This document shows positions 12,993-22,704 of a stretch of DNA of 64,000 nucleotides, one piece after another (position 1 is the first letter of the stretch; each line of letters starts with the position of its first letter). Position numbers and translations under genes: made by a program. Origin of the DNA: Nilaparvata lugens. Its lineage: Eukaryota; Arthropoda; Insecta; Hemiptera; Delphacidae. The stretch spans positions 29,235,192-29,299,191 of the forward strand of contig NC_052506.1 of NCBI RefSeq assembly GCF_014356525.2, in the 5' to 3' direction. The notes under the pieces are model-generated. The model saw only the letters and a program-made list of their open reading frames with translations. It ran no database searches and was not told where the DNA came from.

Positions 12993-13287
12993 GGATGAAA
13001 AAGACTGAGAAATTGTCAAAAAACCACTGATTTATCGATAATTAGAAAGACCGGTTTCGCTTATTACACCATTGTCAATCTCTTATAAACTAAAACTAAA
13101 TACAAGAGCCGCAGAATTAAATTCTGTGGCTCTTGTATTTAGTTTCAGTCAGAGATTGACAATGGTGTAACAACCGAAACCGGTCTTTCTAATTATCAAT
13201 AAATCAGTGGTTTTTTGACAATTTCTTAGTCTTTTTCATTCAATATGAATAATTACCACAATATCAACTTCTCAACTACACAAAAAG
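12993..13287 (+). mobile_element. Fold-back element, possible Penelope-like remnant, copy 2
   Basis: A 295-bp insertion is flanked by the 12-bp duplication TTCTATATTATC at 12,981-12,992 and 13,288-13,299. The related repeat at 44 kb is uninterrupted at this point. The structure is outer inverted arms (AAAGACTGAGAAATTGTCAA), a second inverted pair (ACACCATTGTCAATCTCT), and an inner palindrome made of a short ACAAGAGCC-type repeat. The 3' non-palindromic part is shared with the copy at 3.9-4.2 kb. A 12-bp variable duplication suits target-primed reverse transcription better than a cut-and-paste transposon. Confidence 0.65.
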
Positions 13288-13479
13288 TTCTATATTATCC
13301 TTGAAATGCAAAATTTCCAAAAACCTTGTATATACGTCGACGCGCAATTTAAAAAGCAACATACCTGTCAAATTTCCTGAGAATCTATTACCGCGCTTCG
13401 CCGTAAATGTGCAACATAATTATAAACATATAAACATTTAAACATTAAGAGAAATGCCAAAACATCGACTTGAATCTTA

Positions 13480-13700
13480 AGGTGCGTACAGAAATACGCG
13501 CCTCCAACCCGCTCCGCGCAAGCTCCTCCCTCGTTCCACCATCGCTCCGGCTTCGTTCCGCCATTGCTCCGCAGTCGCTCCGATCATGAACGCTACGGGA
13601 GATGTTAGCTCTTCTCGCGTTCCACTCTTGTTCCCCGATCGATCATAAATCGCTCTGCTGACGTTCGGTTGCGGAGCAGAGCGAAAGTCTGTACGCACCT
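13480..13700. mobile_element. 221-bp MITE with TTA target duplication (PIF/Harbinger-like)
   Basis: Perfect 13-bp terminal inverted repeats (AGGTGCGTACAGA) are flanked by TTA at 13,477-13,479 and 13,701-13,703. The paralogous repeat at 44 kb has a single TTA at 44,252-44,254, which is the empty site. The interior is clearly GC-richer than its surroundings and non-coding. A 3-bp TWA duplication is typical of PIF/Harbinger; the superfamily assignment is inference because no transposase is present. Confidence 0.85.
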
Positions 13701-13812
13701 TTAGACTTCACTTTGCTCGGTCAATAAATGAGTATGGTACGTAGAATATCTTCCCACTTTGTACAGAGAAGTTTGATCTCTCAGATTTACAATGTACTTA
13801 TTTATTTCATAA

Positions 13813-14033
13813 CTAGCAGGTAACCCGTGCTCCGCAAGGCTCTATTCTATAACTTGACGTAATGAAATCTAGAAGGATTGAAAATAGGCCTATAAGAATC
13901 CTTGGTTAATTAAATATTTGAATGCATCATTTCAAGTAAATCAGTCCAGTAGTTCAGACGTGACGATGCGTCAAACATAATTTTCCTATCCTTTACACGT
14001 GTAAACGTAATTTTTTATTTACATAATTATAGA
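13813..14033 (-). mobile_element. Non-autonomous Helitron, copy A (221 bp)
   Basis: On the minus strand it starts TC (14,033) and ends CTAG followed by T (13,812), preceded by an imperfect hairpin in CCTTGCGGAGCACGGG. The sub-terminal motif CAGTCCAGTAGTTCAGACGT and the GTCAAACATAATTTTCCTAT block match copies B (17,002) and C (40,686). A similar 'GGTCCAGTAC' motif lies near the 5' end of the large Helitron at 60.9 kb. It has no coding capacity. Confidence 0.7.
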
Positions 14034-14120
14034 AAAAAAAATTATTCACAGATTTTATCATAATTTCGTATTATAGTATAAAAGATGATAGATAGATGGA
14101 TGACATATCAGTATCTTTGA

Positions 14121-14158
14121 ATGAGAATAACTTTTGAAAGGTTTGAGATATCGATGTG
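14121..14158 (+). repeat. Short repeat adjoining the large inverted repeat
   Basis: The end of this stretch, GAGATATCGATGTGCGAT, recurs at 22,684-22,701 within a similar context (14,121-14,166 against 22,661-22,703). It abuts the left end of the inverted-repeat arm. Confidence 0.55.
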
Positions 14159-15207
14159 CGATTTTCAGAAATTTGCCCCCCTGAGGGAGCTGGGGCCCCC
14201 CAAAATTTTGTAATTTTTAACCGCTCATTGCACAGCAAAGCCATGAGGAACTTTTTTGTTCAGCTACGAAAAGAAATTAGATCTATGCAGAGAAATTTCG
14301 ATCAGGAGTACAGGGGGGTCCAGGAGAGGGCATTTTTCGAAAAATTTGATGTAAAATCACACTACAGTTCAAACTAATTATTGTCCTACAGACTTGAAAC
14401 TTTGCACAAATATTCTTCAAACATGCTAGACGCGCACTAAGAACGGGTTTTGAGATATTTTGCCTCTAAGGGTTTCAAAGGATGAAAAAGGATCCTATTA
14501 AGTAAGGTTATGAACATGGTAAGGTGAACGCCATATGGGACTGAGATAATTGACACATGATATTTCTAACATATATGTTGTAATAATTGGAAAGCTTAAA
14601 ATAATCTTATCAATCAGCTGATCGAATATTAATTCTGTGGTGATCGAGAGCGCGAGCTTGCCACGTGTGTGTCCATTTTTGTTTGCTTGGCCAGTTCGGT
14701 TTGCGCCTTCTATCAGCTGTATATGGAGTCTCATACATTCCGATTGGAGCAGAGCACATAGATTTTCTTTGGTTAGTAATTTGTTGATGATTCTTTTCTA
14801 AAATTCTTTTTTTTGCCATCAAAAATCACATTGAAAACTTTCTTAATAGACAACAAGATTACAAAAACAAAATGTCAAACATAAACCTACATTTTTTTTG
14901 TAGCTCGGCCAGAAAAATACAAACTCGAGTACTAGCCGTGAGTTCATTCAATATAACTTCTATTATATTTTTTGTTAATATTTTGTGAATGAAAAGTACG
15001 AGTTGATGAGAGATGCAAGTAATTCCTTATCTTTGGTCCAAATGGTTATTCATATTTTAGTAGTCGGGGTCACTGCAATCAAAAGTTTTTTATTCTGTAG
15101 CTAATGAATTTAATACGTATTGATTGTCCATAATGTATCCAGTGTCAATAATGGAAGTGATTGAACCAATCAAAATTGATGGCTTACTGGTCCCTCATGG
15201 AATTTAT

Positions 15208-15484
15208 AGTATTCCTGGTAAAAAGTAATTCGTATGGCTTTTTTTGGTGGGGAGTCCCTTGCGTGAAGGTCCCACCACCTGAATATATAATTCAAGCCAT
15301 CAATGGGCCTTACGACTGCCATACTTCAGCCGGGACCGACAATTTAACGTGCCCATCCGATAACACGGGAGTGATCTGGTTAAATGACTTTTGGCCATGA
15401 GAGGGTTTGAACCCGGGATATCTATGCTGCTACACAATCACTCTATCCACTAGACCAGTAATTCACTACTCCAGTATTCCTGGT
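15208..15484. other. 12-bp target-site duplication of the SINE
   Basis: AGTATTCCTGGT occurs at 15,208-15,219 and again at 15,473-15,484. The other arm has a single copy (its reverse complement at 18,382-18,393). Confidence 0.9.
15220..15472 (-). mobile_element. tRNA-derived SINE (253 bp)
   Basis: On the minus strand the element has a box A-like TGGTCTAGTGGATAGAG near its 5' end. About 30 bp downstream it has a box B, GGGTTCAAACCC, spaced as in an internal RNA polymerase III promoter. A non-tRNA body follows, including GTCGGTCCCGGCTG, ending in a tail near the TSD. The 12-bp duplication and the empty site in the opposite arm of the inverted repeat fix both borders exactly. It inserted after the arms were formed. 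Confidence 0.88.
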
Positions 15485-16482
15485 GATTGAGCCTGTCTTT
15501 TTTAAGCGTTGACTATCAATAATAAAGCTTTATTCGCAAATAGCTTACCTGGCGAACTTCGTACCGCCAAAAAGTTTATGTATCTCATGTCAAACTTTAC
15601 TTTCTATTTGGTGAATCATGAAATTTATCTGACTATCAATATTTTCATTCACATCTCAATACGAACTTCCTACGTGCTTAGTCATGCAGCATTTATTATT
15701 CTGAAAACATATTCTTTTCAATCAATTGGTAGTAATATCTATCAGTAGAGTGTTGAATTAAAAGAAATAGATAGGTTGAATCAGTGTTTCAACAATTAAT
15801 CCAATGTTCTCATAGTTGTTGATTGTCAATAGATGGTCCAGGAAATATGCGATGTATGACATATCACACAGAATTCCATATTCTTTCCATCTTCCATTCC
15901 AGGATGAATATAAGCTAAGCTGAATTCAAAAAAAATGTAAATTATTCTGTCATTCTCCAGAAATTAATAAATGCAACTCTCTTTCATGAGGTGGATTATG
16001 AACAACTCTCTTTCGCAGGTGAATAATTTTTTTCAACATTTTCCAGTTTCTCAATGATAGGGGAGTGATAATTATTTGTATAGGTCTTCTAATGAACCAT
16101 TATCTACAGCTGGTACCAATCAAATACACTTCAACTCCAAACTACCGTTTTTATTCCAGTAAACAATTTATCACAGGGTGAGGTGTTTATTACAGCTGGT
16201 AACTTTGAATGCTGAATCATATTATCACAATATGATCTTGAATCATGATCATCTTTCCGTTCTTCGGTAGCCGCTCGGCCGACCATTTCGAAAACATATG
16301 TCTGTAAAATGGATTAATAAATAATTATTATTAGCTCCCCTTTTAAAATTTCTGTTCAGAAGCCATCCCCAATATTCACACAACATATTCCCAAAGTTTG
16401 ATGCCGTTATGTCAAGTGGTTTTCAAATCTATAGGGAACAAACAAACAAACAATAAAAAGACATTCATTTTAATATATATAT

Positions 16483-17001
16483 TGTCATGGTGAGATTCGC
16501 CAAACAGCACCGGTAGCTAACAAAAAAACTTACATTTGGCTGGAGAAGCCAGTCTATTGCTGTATTTCCATATGGTATATAGTTTCAATCAATGGATGAG
16601 GATACTGCGTGAGGTCTACTGTTCACAGGACTACTAGTGTTAAAAATCAGCTATTAAACATTCGCCGTACCTTACTCCGAGCCATTCGCCTCTGTTTTAA
16701 CTGTTCGTCTCACCGCACTCCGAACGCTGAACTTTTCAGCCAATCAGAGTCCTCGATTACAATTCGTCGTGCAGTTCCCTCTACAATAAAATTCTGGCTA
16801 GCCATACAAGTAGGCTAGTGGAAAACATGTGAATACGTTCGCGAACATGAAAACAGAAGTATGGGCCTTTTTTATTTGATTAAATTTATGTTTTGAACAA
16901 TTCATTGTTACGAATGAAAGGAGTTGATGAATATATTCTTATTTAGATAAAATAACTTCTGAAAAATGATGAATGGATAAACACTACAGTTATATTAACT
17001 A
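16483..17001. other. Spacer of the large inverted repeat
   Basis: Non-coding. It contains one 32-bp copy (16,607-16,638) of the terminal repeat of the 41.8-43.7 kb element. Around 16,660-16,790 there is GC-richer sequence with a short open frame of no recognised function. Confidence 0.5.
16607..16638 (+). repeat. Solo copy of the 41.8/43.6 kb terminal repeat
   Basis: GAGGTCTACTGTTCACAG followed by GACTACTAGT matches 41,771-41,802 and the reverse complement of 43,632-43,663 with one to three differences. No partner was found nearby. Confidence 0.75.
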
Positions 17002-17237
17002 CTAGCAGGAACCCGTGCTTCGCAAGGATCTATTTTCAAACTTGATAATCTGAAAACTTGACGTAATGAAATTTTAAAGAACTTAAAATAGGCCTATAGC
17101 CATCCTTGGTTAATCAAGAATCTAGCCTATAAGCAAAATTCCAAGTTAATTAGTCCAGTAGTTGAAACGTGGTGATGCGTCAAACATAATTTTCCTATCC
17201 CATACGTGTGTAAGCCAACTCTTTATTTTATTATAGA
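17002..17237 (-). mobile_element. Non-autonomous Helitron, copy B (236 bp)
   Basis: Minus-strand termini are A|TC at 17,238/17,237 and CTAG|T at 17,002/17,001, exactly the A-T insertion rule of Helitrons. The 3' hairpin lies in CCTTGCGAAGCACGGG. The same 236-bp length is seen at 40,686-40,921. It is non-coding and depends on a RepHel supplied elsewhere. Confidence 0.75.
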
Positions 17238-17645
17238 TATGGTTAACGACTGCAAGAGATAGGAGTGTGGAACAGAATAGTTGTGAAACTATGATAGCGC
17301 TAGAAGTGTCTTATTCACAATAGTAGGTACTACATGAACTTTTTGAAATTGATTTAAAAAAAAATGTTAAAACAACAGAACTGAAAGTTGTCAACCTTAT
17401 CATTATACCTTCATTCAGAGAGGCTTTTGTTTGAGCCGAATGAAATCTTCTATGTTCTATATATATAAAAAAATGAATGTCTGTTTGTGTGTTTGTTCCC
17501 TATGACTTGAAAAATACTTGACATGATGGCATGAAACTTTGGGAATATGTTCTGTGAATATTGGGGATGGTTTCTGACCAGAAATTTTAATAGGGTGGCT
17601 AATAATGATTATTTATTAATCTATTTTACAGACCTATGTTTTCGA
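17002..17645 (+). repeat. Longer repeat unit that includes Helitron copy B
   Basis: Similarity to 40,686-41,357 continues past the 236-bp Helitron through GACTGCAAGAGATAGGAGTG to the 'CCTATGTTTTCGA' edge. The two copies were therefore duplicated together, or the short element is part of a longer one. The TATATATA tract at 17,457 corresponds to an expanded TA microsatellite in the 41 kb copy. Confidence 0.8.
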
Positions 17646-19368
17646 AATTGTCGGCCTAGTGGCTACCGAAGAATGGAGAGATGATCATGATTCAAGATCA
17701 TATTGAGATAATATGATTTAGCATCTAAAGTTACCAGCTGTAATAAACACGACACCCTATGATAAATTGTGTAGGCTACTGGTATTACAACGGTAGTTTG
17801 GAGTTGAAGTGTAGTTGATTGGTACCAGCTGTAAATAATGGTTCCTTAGAAGACCTATACAAATAATTATCACTCTCCTATCATTGAGTAACCGGAAAAT
17901 GTTGGAAAAAATTATTCACCTCATGGAAGAGAGTTGTTCATAGTTGCTCAGCTTATTTTCATCCTGAAAATCCTGAAATGGAAGATGGAAAGAATATGTA
18001 ATTCCTGGAGATGATTCATCGTACATCGCATATTTCCTGGACCATCTATTGACAATCAACAACTATGAAAACATTGAACTCATCTTTGAAACACCAATTT
18101 ATCCTATCTATTTTTTTTTCAATTCAACACTTTAATGTTAGATATTACTACCAATTGATTGAGAAGAATATGTTTTGGGAATAATTAATGCTGCATGACT
18201 AAGCACATAGGGAGTCCATATTGAGATGTGAATGTAAATATTGATTGTCAGATAATTTCATGATTCGCCAAATAAAGTGAAGTGTACATTGACTTTTGGC
18301 GGTACGAAGTTCGCCAGGTAAGCTAGTTGTAAATGAAGCTTTATTATTAATAGTCAACACTGAAAAAAGACAGGCTCAATCACCAGGAATACTATAAATT
18401 CTGTGAAGGACCAGTAAGCCAATTATTTTGATTAGTTTAATCACTTACATTATGGACAATCAATACGTATGACATTTATTAGCTACAAAATAAAAAACTT
18501 TGATTGAAGTGACCCCGACTACTACAATATGAATAACCATTTAGATCAAATAAACGATATTACTCACATCTTTCATCAACTCGTACTTCTTGTTCACGAA
18601 ATATTAACACAAAAATATGAGTTATATTGAATGAACTCACGGCTGGTACTCAAGTTTGTCTTTTTCTGGCCATGCTACAAATGAATATAGGTTTATGTTT
18701 GACATCTTGTTTTTGTAATCTTGTTGTCTATTAAGAAGTTTTTCAATGTGATTTTTGTTTGCAATAAAAATTGAAAAAAAGAATCATCAACAAACTCCTA
18801 ACCAAAGAAAATCTCTGTGCTCTGTTCTAATCGGAATGTATGAGACTCATACAACAATGGAACAAACACATGGCAAGCTAGCGCTTTTTATCCATGGAAA
18901 ATCAAATTCGATCAGCTGATTGATGAAATTATTTCAAGTTTTCCAATGATTAAAACATATTTCAGAATATCATGTGTCAATTATCTCAGTTCCATATGGC
19001 ATAGCCTTACCATGTTCATAACCTTACTAAATATGATCCTTTTTCATCATTTGAAACCCTTAGAGGCAAAATATCTCAAAATCCGTTTTTAGTGCGCGTC
19101 TAGCATGTTTGAAGAATATTTGTGCAAAGTTTCAAGTCTGTAGGACAATTAGTTTGAACTGTAGTGTGATTTTACATCAAATTTTTCGAAAAATGCCCTC
19201 TCCTGGACCCCCCTGTACTCCTGATCGAAATTTCTCTGCATAGATCTAATTTCTTTTCGTAGCTGAACAAAAAAGTTTCTCATGACTTTGCTGTGCAATG
19301 AGCGGTTAAAAAGTACAAAATTTTGGGGGGGGCCCAGCTCCCTCAGGGGGGCAAATTTCTGAAAATCG
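17458..19368 (-). repeat. Large inverted repeat, right arm
   Basis: Reverse complement of 14,159-16,482. It lacks the SINE. Beyond its outer edge it runs on into the Helitron-like terminus shared with the window's left edge, whereas the left arm stops at that point. The right arm is therefore the more complete copy. Confidence 0.85.
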
Positions 19369-19493
19369 TCTCTTAGTGGATGTTTTCAGGCTACCATAAA
19401 CAATCGTGCAAAATTTCAAGTTTTTAGGCTCAGTAGTTTGGGCTGTGGTGTGATTTCAGTCTGTTGGGGCTTAGCCTTTTATAAGTATAGAGA
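19265..19493 (-). repeat. Helitron-like 5' terminal segment, second copy of 1-229
   Basis: Nearly identical to 1-229. On the minus strand it begins TCTCTATACTTATAAAAGG. A minus-strand element from here to the CTAG at 17,002 would be about 2.5 kb and non-coding. That joining is inference. Confidence 0.55.
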
Positions 19494-19499
19494 AGAAGA

Positions 19500-20140
19500 A
19501 GAAGAAGATTGTTAACCAAGAACTATCTCATAATAAGATAATCATTAATTTTTTTTATTGATAATTAATTTCATCAACTAATCATAAACTGACTGAAATA
19601 AATACTTCAATTCCATGAATTTAATTTATAAAATTATATAAATCTACAGTTTAGGTCATATATAAATTCACAAAGAGTTCAATTCTTGTTGTCAAGAAAC
19701 ATTTTATCCAACAGAAATCATTGATATTTTACTAAAAGATAGGAGCAGTTGAATAGTTGGATATGTTGAATAGTTTCCCTTTCAGGGGGAGATTTGACAA
19801 CCCACAAAACTCATTTTTCATTTGAAGAAATATCAAAAACGTGCATAGGACCAATTTTTTTGTGTAGCTTGCCAAAATACCCCTCATTCCAATTCTAAAA
19901 TTTCCTACTAACTGTACAATGAGTCAATCATTATAATATCAGGGCTTGAATGATTTTGAAATTGTAATTAAATAAAAATGGAAGAGAATAATTTCTTCAT
20001 GTAAATATCAACACCTTTATTCAAATACATAATTAACTGCATGCGTTTTCATACTGCCGATGCATTGATAAAACTGTAGACGTTTATTTAGCACTTTGTC
20101 TCAAAAAACGGTTCCAGCTGAAAAATTGAAATCCATGCCA
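19500..20140. other. AT-rich DNA, nothing recognised
   Basis: No reading frame or shared repeat was noticed. Confidence 0.45.
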
Positions 20141-20148
20141 TGTATAGG

Positions 20149-20191
20149 CTATAGTAACTATATTACCCGATTAGTAATATAGTTACTATAG
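20149..20191. repeat. Perfect hairpin, 18-bp arms, 7-nt loop
   Basis: CTATAGTAACTATATTAC at 20,149-20,166 pairs with 20,174-20,191. It is followed a few bases later by further inverted similarity (TAGGCT/AGCCTA). Confidence 0.9.
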
Positions 20192-20740
20192 TGTAAGCCT
20201 ATTTCAGGCCTGCATCAGAAAAATGAAGTTTCAAAACTTACCCCTAGTTGCACGTACGTCGGTTAACGTTAAATCACGATTCAATGCTATACTTTTATCA
20301 AGATTAGCGCTAACCGATGCATTTTGGTTGCACAAAACATAAATTTCAAGCGATAACGCCGATTAAACTAACTGGCATAAAAATTTTTAATTCTGATTAG
20401 TTGGTACCATTTTAATGGCGATTAGCTGAAAAGAAGAAAATTTGGTCGCACAAAGGAAAAATCGAAAAATAATACCGTTTAAACTAATCAACGTAAAATA
20501 TTTTTAATAGGCCATTCATGGGGAATTAAATCCGATTAGCTCTACCTACTGATAGCTGTCTTCCAATTAGTTTTTGGTAAACAACTACAAGTATGAGCTC
20601 GATATATGAATGAATTTCATATTAGCATTCATAATAATTAGATTCTGATTTTTGAGGTTAGTTTTCGATCTGGTTCGTCTGCAGATAGCACTTGACACTA
20701 GCGACAGACAGAACATTTTTATGGCGCATGCCTAATGAAT

Positions 20741-21004
20741 GGTAACCGTTTCAATAACATAACCTCAATTTTGTGCTATTTGTTCAGAATAATAACATTT
20801 GTCGGTTAAATTACAGTGTTGCCAGATTGTGAAACCGTTAAAATCTTGGTTAGTTAACCGGAAAACTTAATTGGTAACCGTTTCAATAACATAACATCAA
20901 TTTTGTGCTATTTGTTCAGAATAATAACATCTGTCGGTTAAATTACAGTGTTGCCAGATTGTGAAACCGTTAAAATCTTGGTTAGTTAACCGGAAAACTT
21001 AATT
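20741..21004. repeat. Tandem duplication, 2 x 132 bp
   Basis: GGTAACCGTTTCAATAACAT begins at 20,741 and again at 20,873. The two 132-bp units differ at only a few positions, so the duplication is recent. Confidence 0.92.
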
Positions 21005-21078
21005 GGGATTAAAAACCAACGAATCTTGTGGATCAGAAATGAATCCGTAAAACTAACACTAATTTATTAATCAGCATT

Positions 21079-22013
21079 AATGGTTGAGTTCAAAGCCACT
21101 GATCAATTCCATCGGTTTTTTTTATGTTCATCACAGATGAACCACAGAATGAAAAGTCGGCTAGTATCTTGACGCCATAATCCGCCATCTTGGAAGAAAG
21201 TGTAGCATTGTAATACAGTAGTAGTTTTAATTTCTAACAAGATGATGCAGTCATTATGTCGTGGTCTTGGTGCACTCAAATCTTGGTTAGATTTATACCT
21301 TCCATTTTGTGTGTATTCTGTGGCTGAACGGTTGCTCATGAGTCATGACTGACAGATGTTTCCCCTGTTGATCATATTTTGTAAACAAAACTAGAACTTA
21401 ACCTATTTCATTGTAATCAATCAAAATGGAAAACCATCAGGTGATTGGAGTAGTTTTGAATGCTTTGTAAAATATTTCAAATGTTATTGAATTTATGTAA
21501 TCATCCATTTCTCTGCTCCCAAATACATTATAATCGAGTCCATCATTTTTAAACAACCTCATATTCAGCCATGTCTGTTTATGTTCAGCTACTCTATGTT
21601 TTTTCCATCGGTGGAAAAGTACGATTAACTGATCAGTGAACGAACCGGATATGACATATTTTTTTTCTTATCAGTTAGATAAAAGAACTTGAAGAAGTAT
21701 AAACGCACAATACCTATGCCTTCCCAATGCTAGCTCTTACTTGAAATTAAAGGTTCCATTGAGGTATTTTAGCGCTAGATATTATATAATATATATTTTT
21801 TGTAATATTATAGATCACAAAAATTTTCAAGATCTTCAGTATGTAATAATCTTCCAGGCTATCCCCTTAATGGCCGATTTCAATTCCAAATAATCTAGCG
21901 CTGCATGTGAGTCTATGCATCGTTCAATGACAAAACAGTACTTCGTTCAGAGCCACGTTCACCCACCGATCTCATCGTTCACTCACCGATCAGTGGCTTT
22001 GAACTCAACCATT
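21079..22013. repeat. 26-bp perfect inverted pair, 883 bp apart
   Basis: AATGGTTGAGTTCAAAGCC.. at 21,079-21,104 is perfectly complementary to 21,988-22,013. The enclosed DNA is non-coding. It may be the termini of a nested element. Confidence 0.7.
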
Positions 22014-22181
22014 GTTTACATTCAACAGACGTGCAACTGGCCATATGTCTTTTCTAAACAGATGTTTTTGAGATAATTTCTTTGATGGAGCTGTTTCACA
22101 TTCACCATAATATTATTATACAGAGTTTGTAAAAATAAAAATATGTATGAATTATTATCAAAACAATACTATTATTATATT

Positions 22182-22194
22182 TATAATAATAATA

Positions 22195-22258
<64 letters not shown>
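22182..22258. repeat. TAA/AAT microsatellite
   Basis: About 25 trinucleotide units with a few interruptions at the left end. Confidence 0.95.
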
Positions 22259-22260
<2 letters not shown>

Positions 22261-22365
22261 TAGTAATATCAAACATATTTATCAATTATCAAAACAATAT
22301 TTTCGAGGTTGGGAAGAATCAGGTAGAAAGCCATAATAGAACAGATGTCCTTTTTTGAATTTCTA

Positions 22366-22617
22366 TCATATGATTTTCGGTGAATTTGCCGTATGAAATC
22401 GTATGTCCCATGAATGAAATTTGAACATTAATTTTGAAAATTCAAGAAGGAGAATTGAAATTTGGGCTTCCAGGTGCACGAGATTGATAGTTTTTGAATA
22501 TATGTGCAACGTTTGGAGATCTAAATCATTCCCGTTTTTCCGGTATGCAATCCACAAGTTTACATGTTTTGATGCGAACAAACGAACAAACAAAACCCTA
22601 CTCTCTTTTTATATAGA
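22366..22617 (-). repeat. Possible Helitron-like 5' terminus
   Basis: Read on the minus strand from 22,616 it begins TCTATATAAAAAGAGAGTAG, then TTTGTTTGTTCGTTTGTTCG, a TC-start followed by a T/G-rich tract as in many arthropod Helitrons. No matching CTRR hairpin end was found, so this is tentative. Confidence 0.3.
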
Positions 22618-22660
22618 TAGTAAAATAGTAAATAGTTTGATTTAACATCTATCTTTAAAA

Positions 22661-22703
22661 GTGAATAACTTTGAAACGGTATGAGATATCGATGTGCGAT
22701 TTC
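22661..22703 (+). repeat. Copy of the repeat at 14,121
   Basis: GTGAATAACTTTGAAACGGT then GAGATATCGATGTGCGATTT matches 14,121-14,166 with a few changes. Confidence 0.6.
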
Positions 22704-22704
22704 C

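Larger units (their letters stand above)
12914..13740 (+). repeat. Interspersed repeat copy carrying two insertions
   Basis: With the insertions at 12,993-13,287 and 13,480-13,700 removed, this is the same sequence as 43,997-44,287. Shared blocks include GATGAATAATTCTATAGTCT near the left, the CCTTGAAATGCAAAATTTCC block, and TTCGCTCGGTCA-type sequence at the right edge. The class of the host repeat is unknown. Its value is that the 44 kb copy is empty at both insertion sites. Confidence 0.85.
14159..16482 (+). repeat. Large inverted repeat, left arm
   Basis: This is the reverse complement of 17,458-19,368 over essentially its full length, with moderate divergence and one 265-bp length difference explained by the SINE at 15,220. 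The outer edge is at CGATTTTCAG. The inner edge is at a TATATATA tract, which on the arm's own minus strand begins like a Helitron 5' end. No long reading frame is shared by both arms. The arms look like two copies of one non-coding element in opposite orientation. Confidence 0.85.
20240..22040. mobile_element. Possible composite TIR region
   Basis: The left end carries TAGTTGCACGTACGTCGGTTAA. At 22,022-22,038 the reverse complement reads CAGTTGCACGTCTGT. The style (GTTGCAC..CGGTTAA) recalls common insect MITEs with GGTTGCAC termini. Inside are a 2 x 132-bp tandem duplication and a 26-bp perfect inverted pair. No transposase frame is present, and the outer borders are uncertain. Confidence 0.35.
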
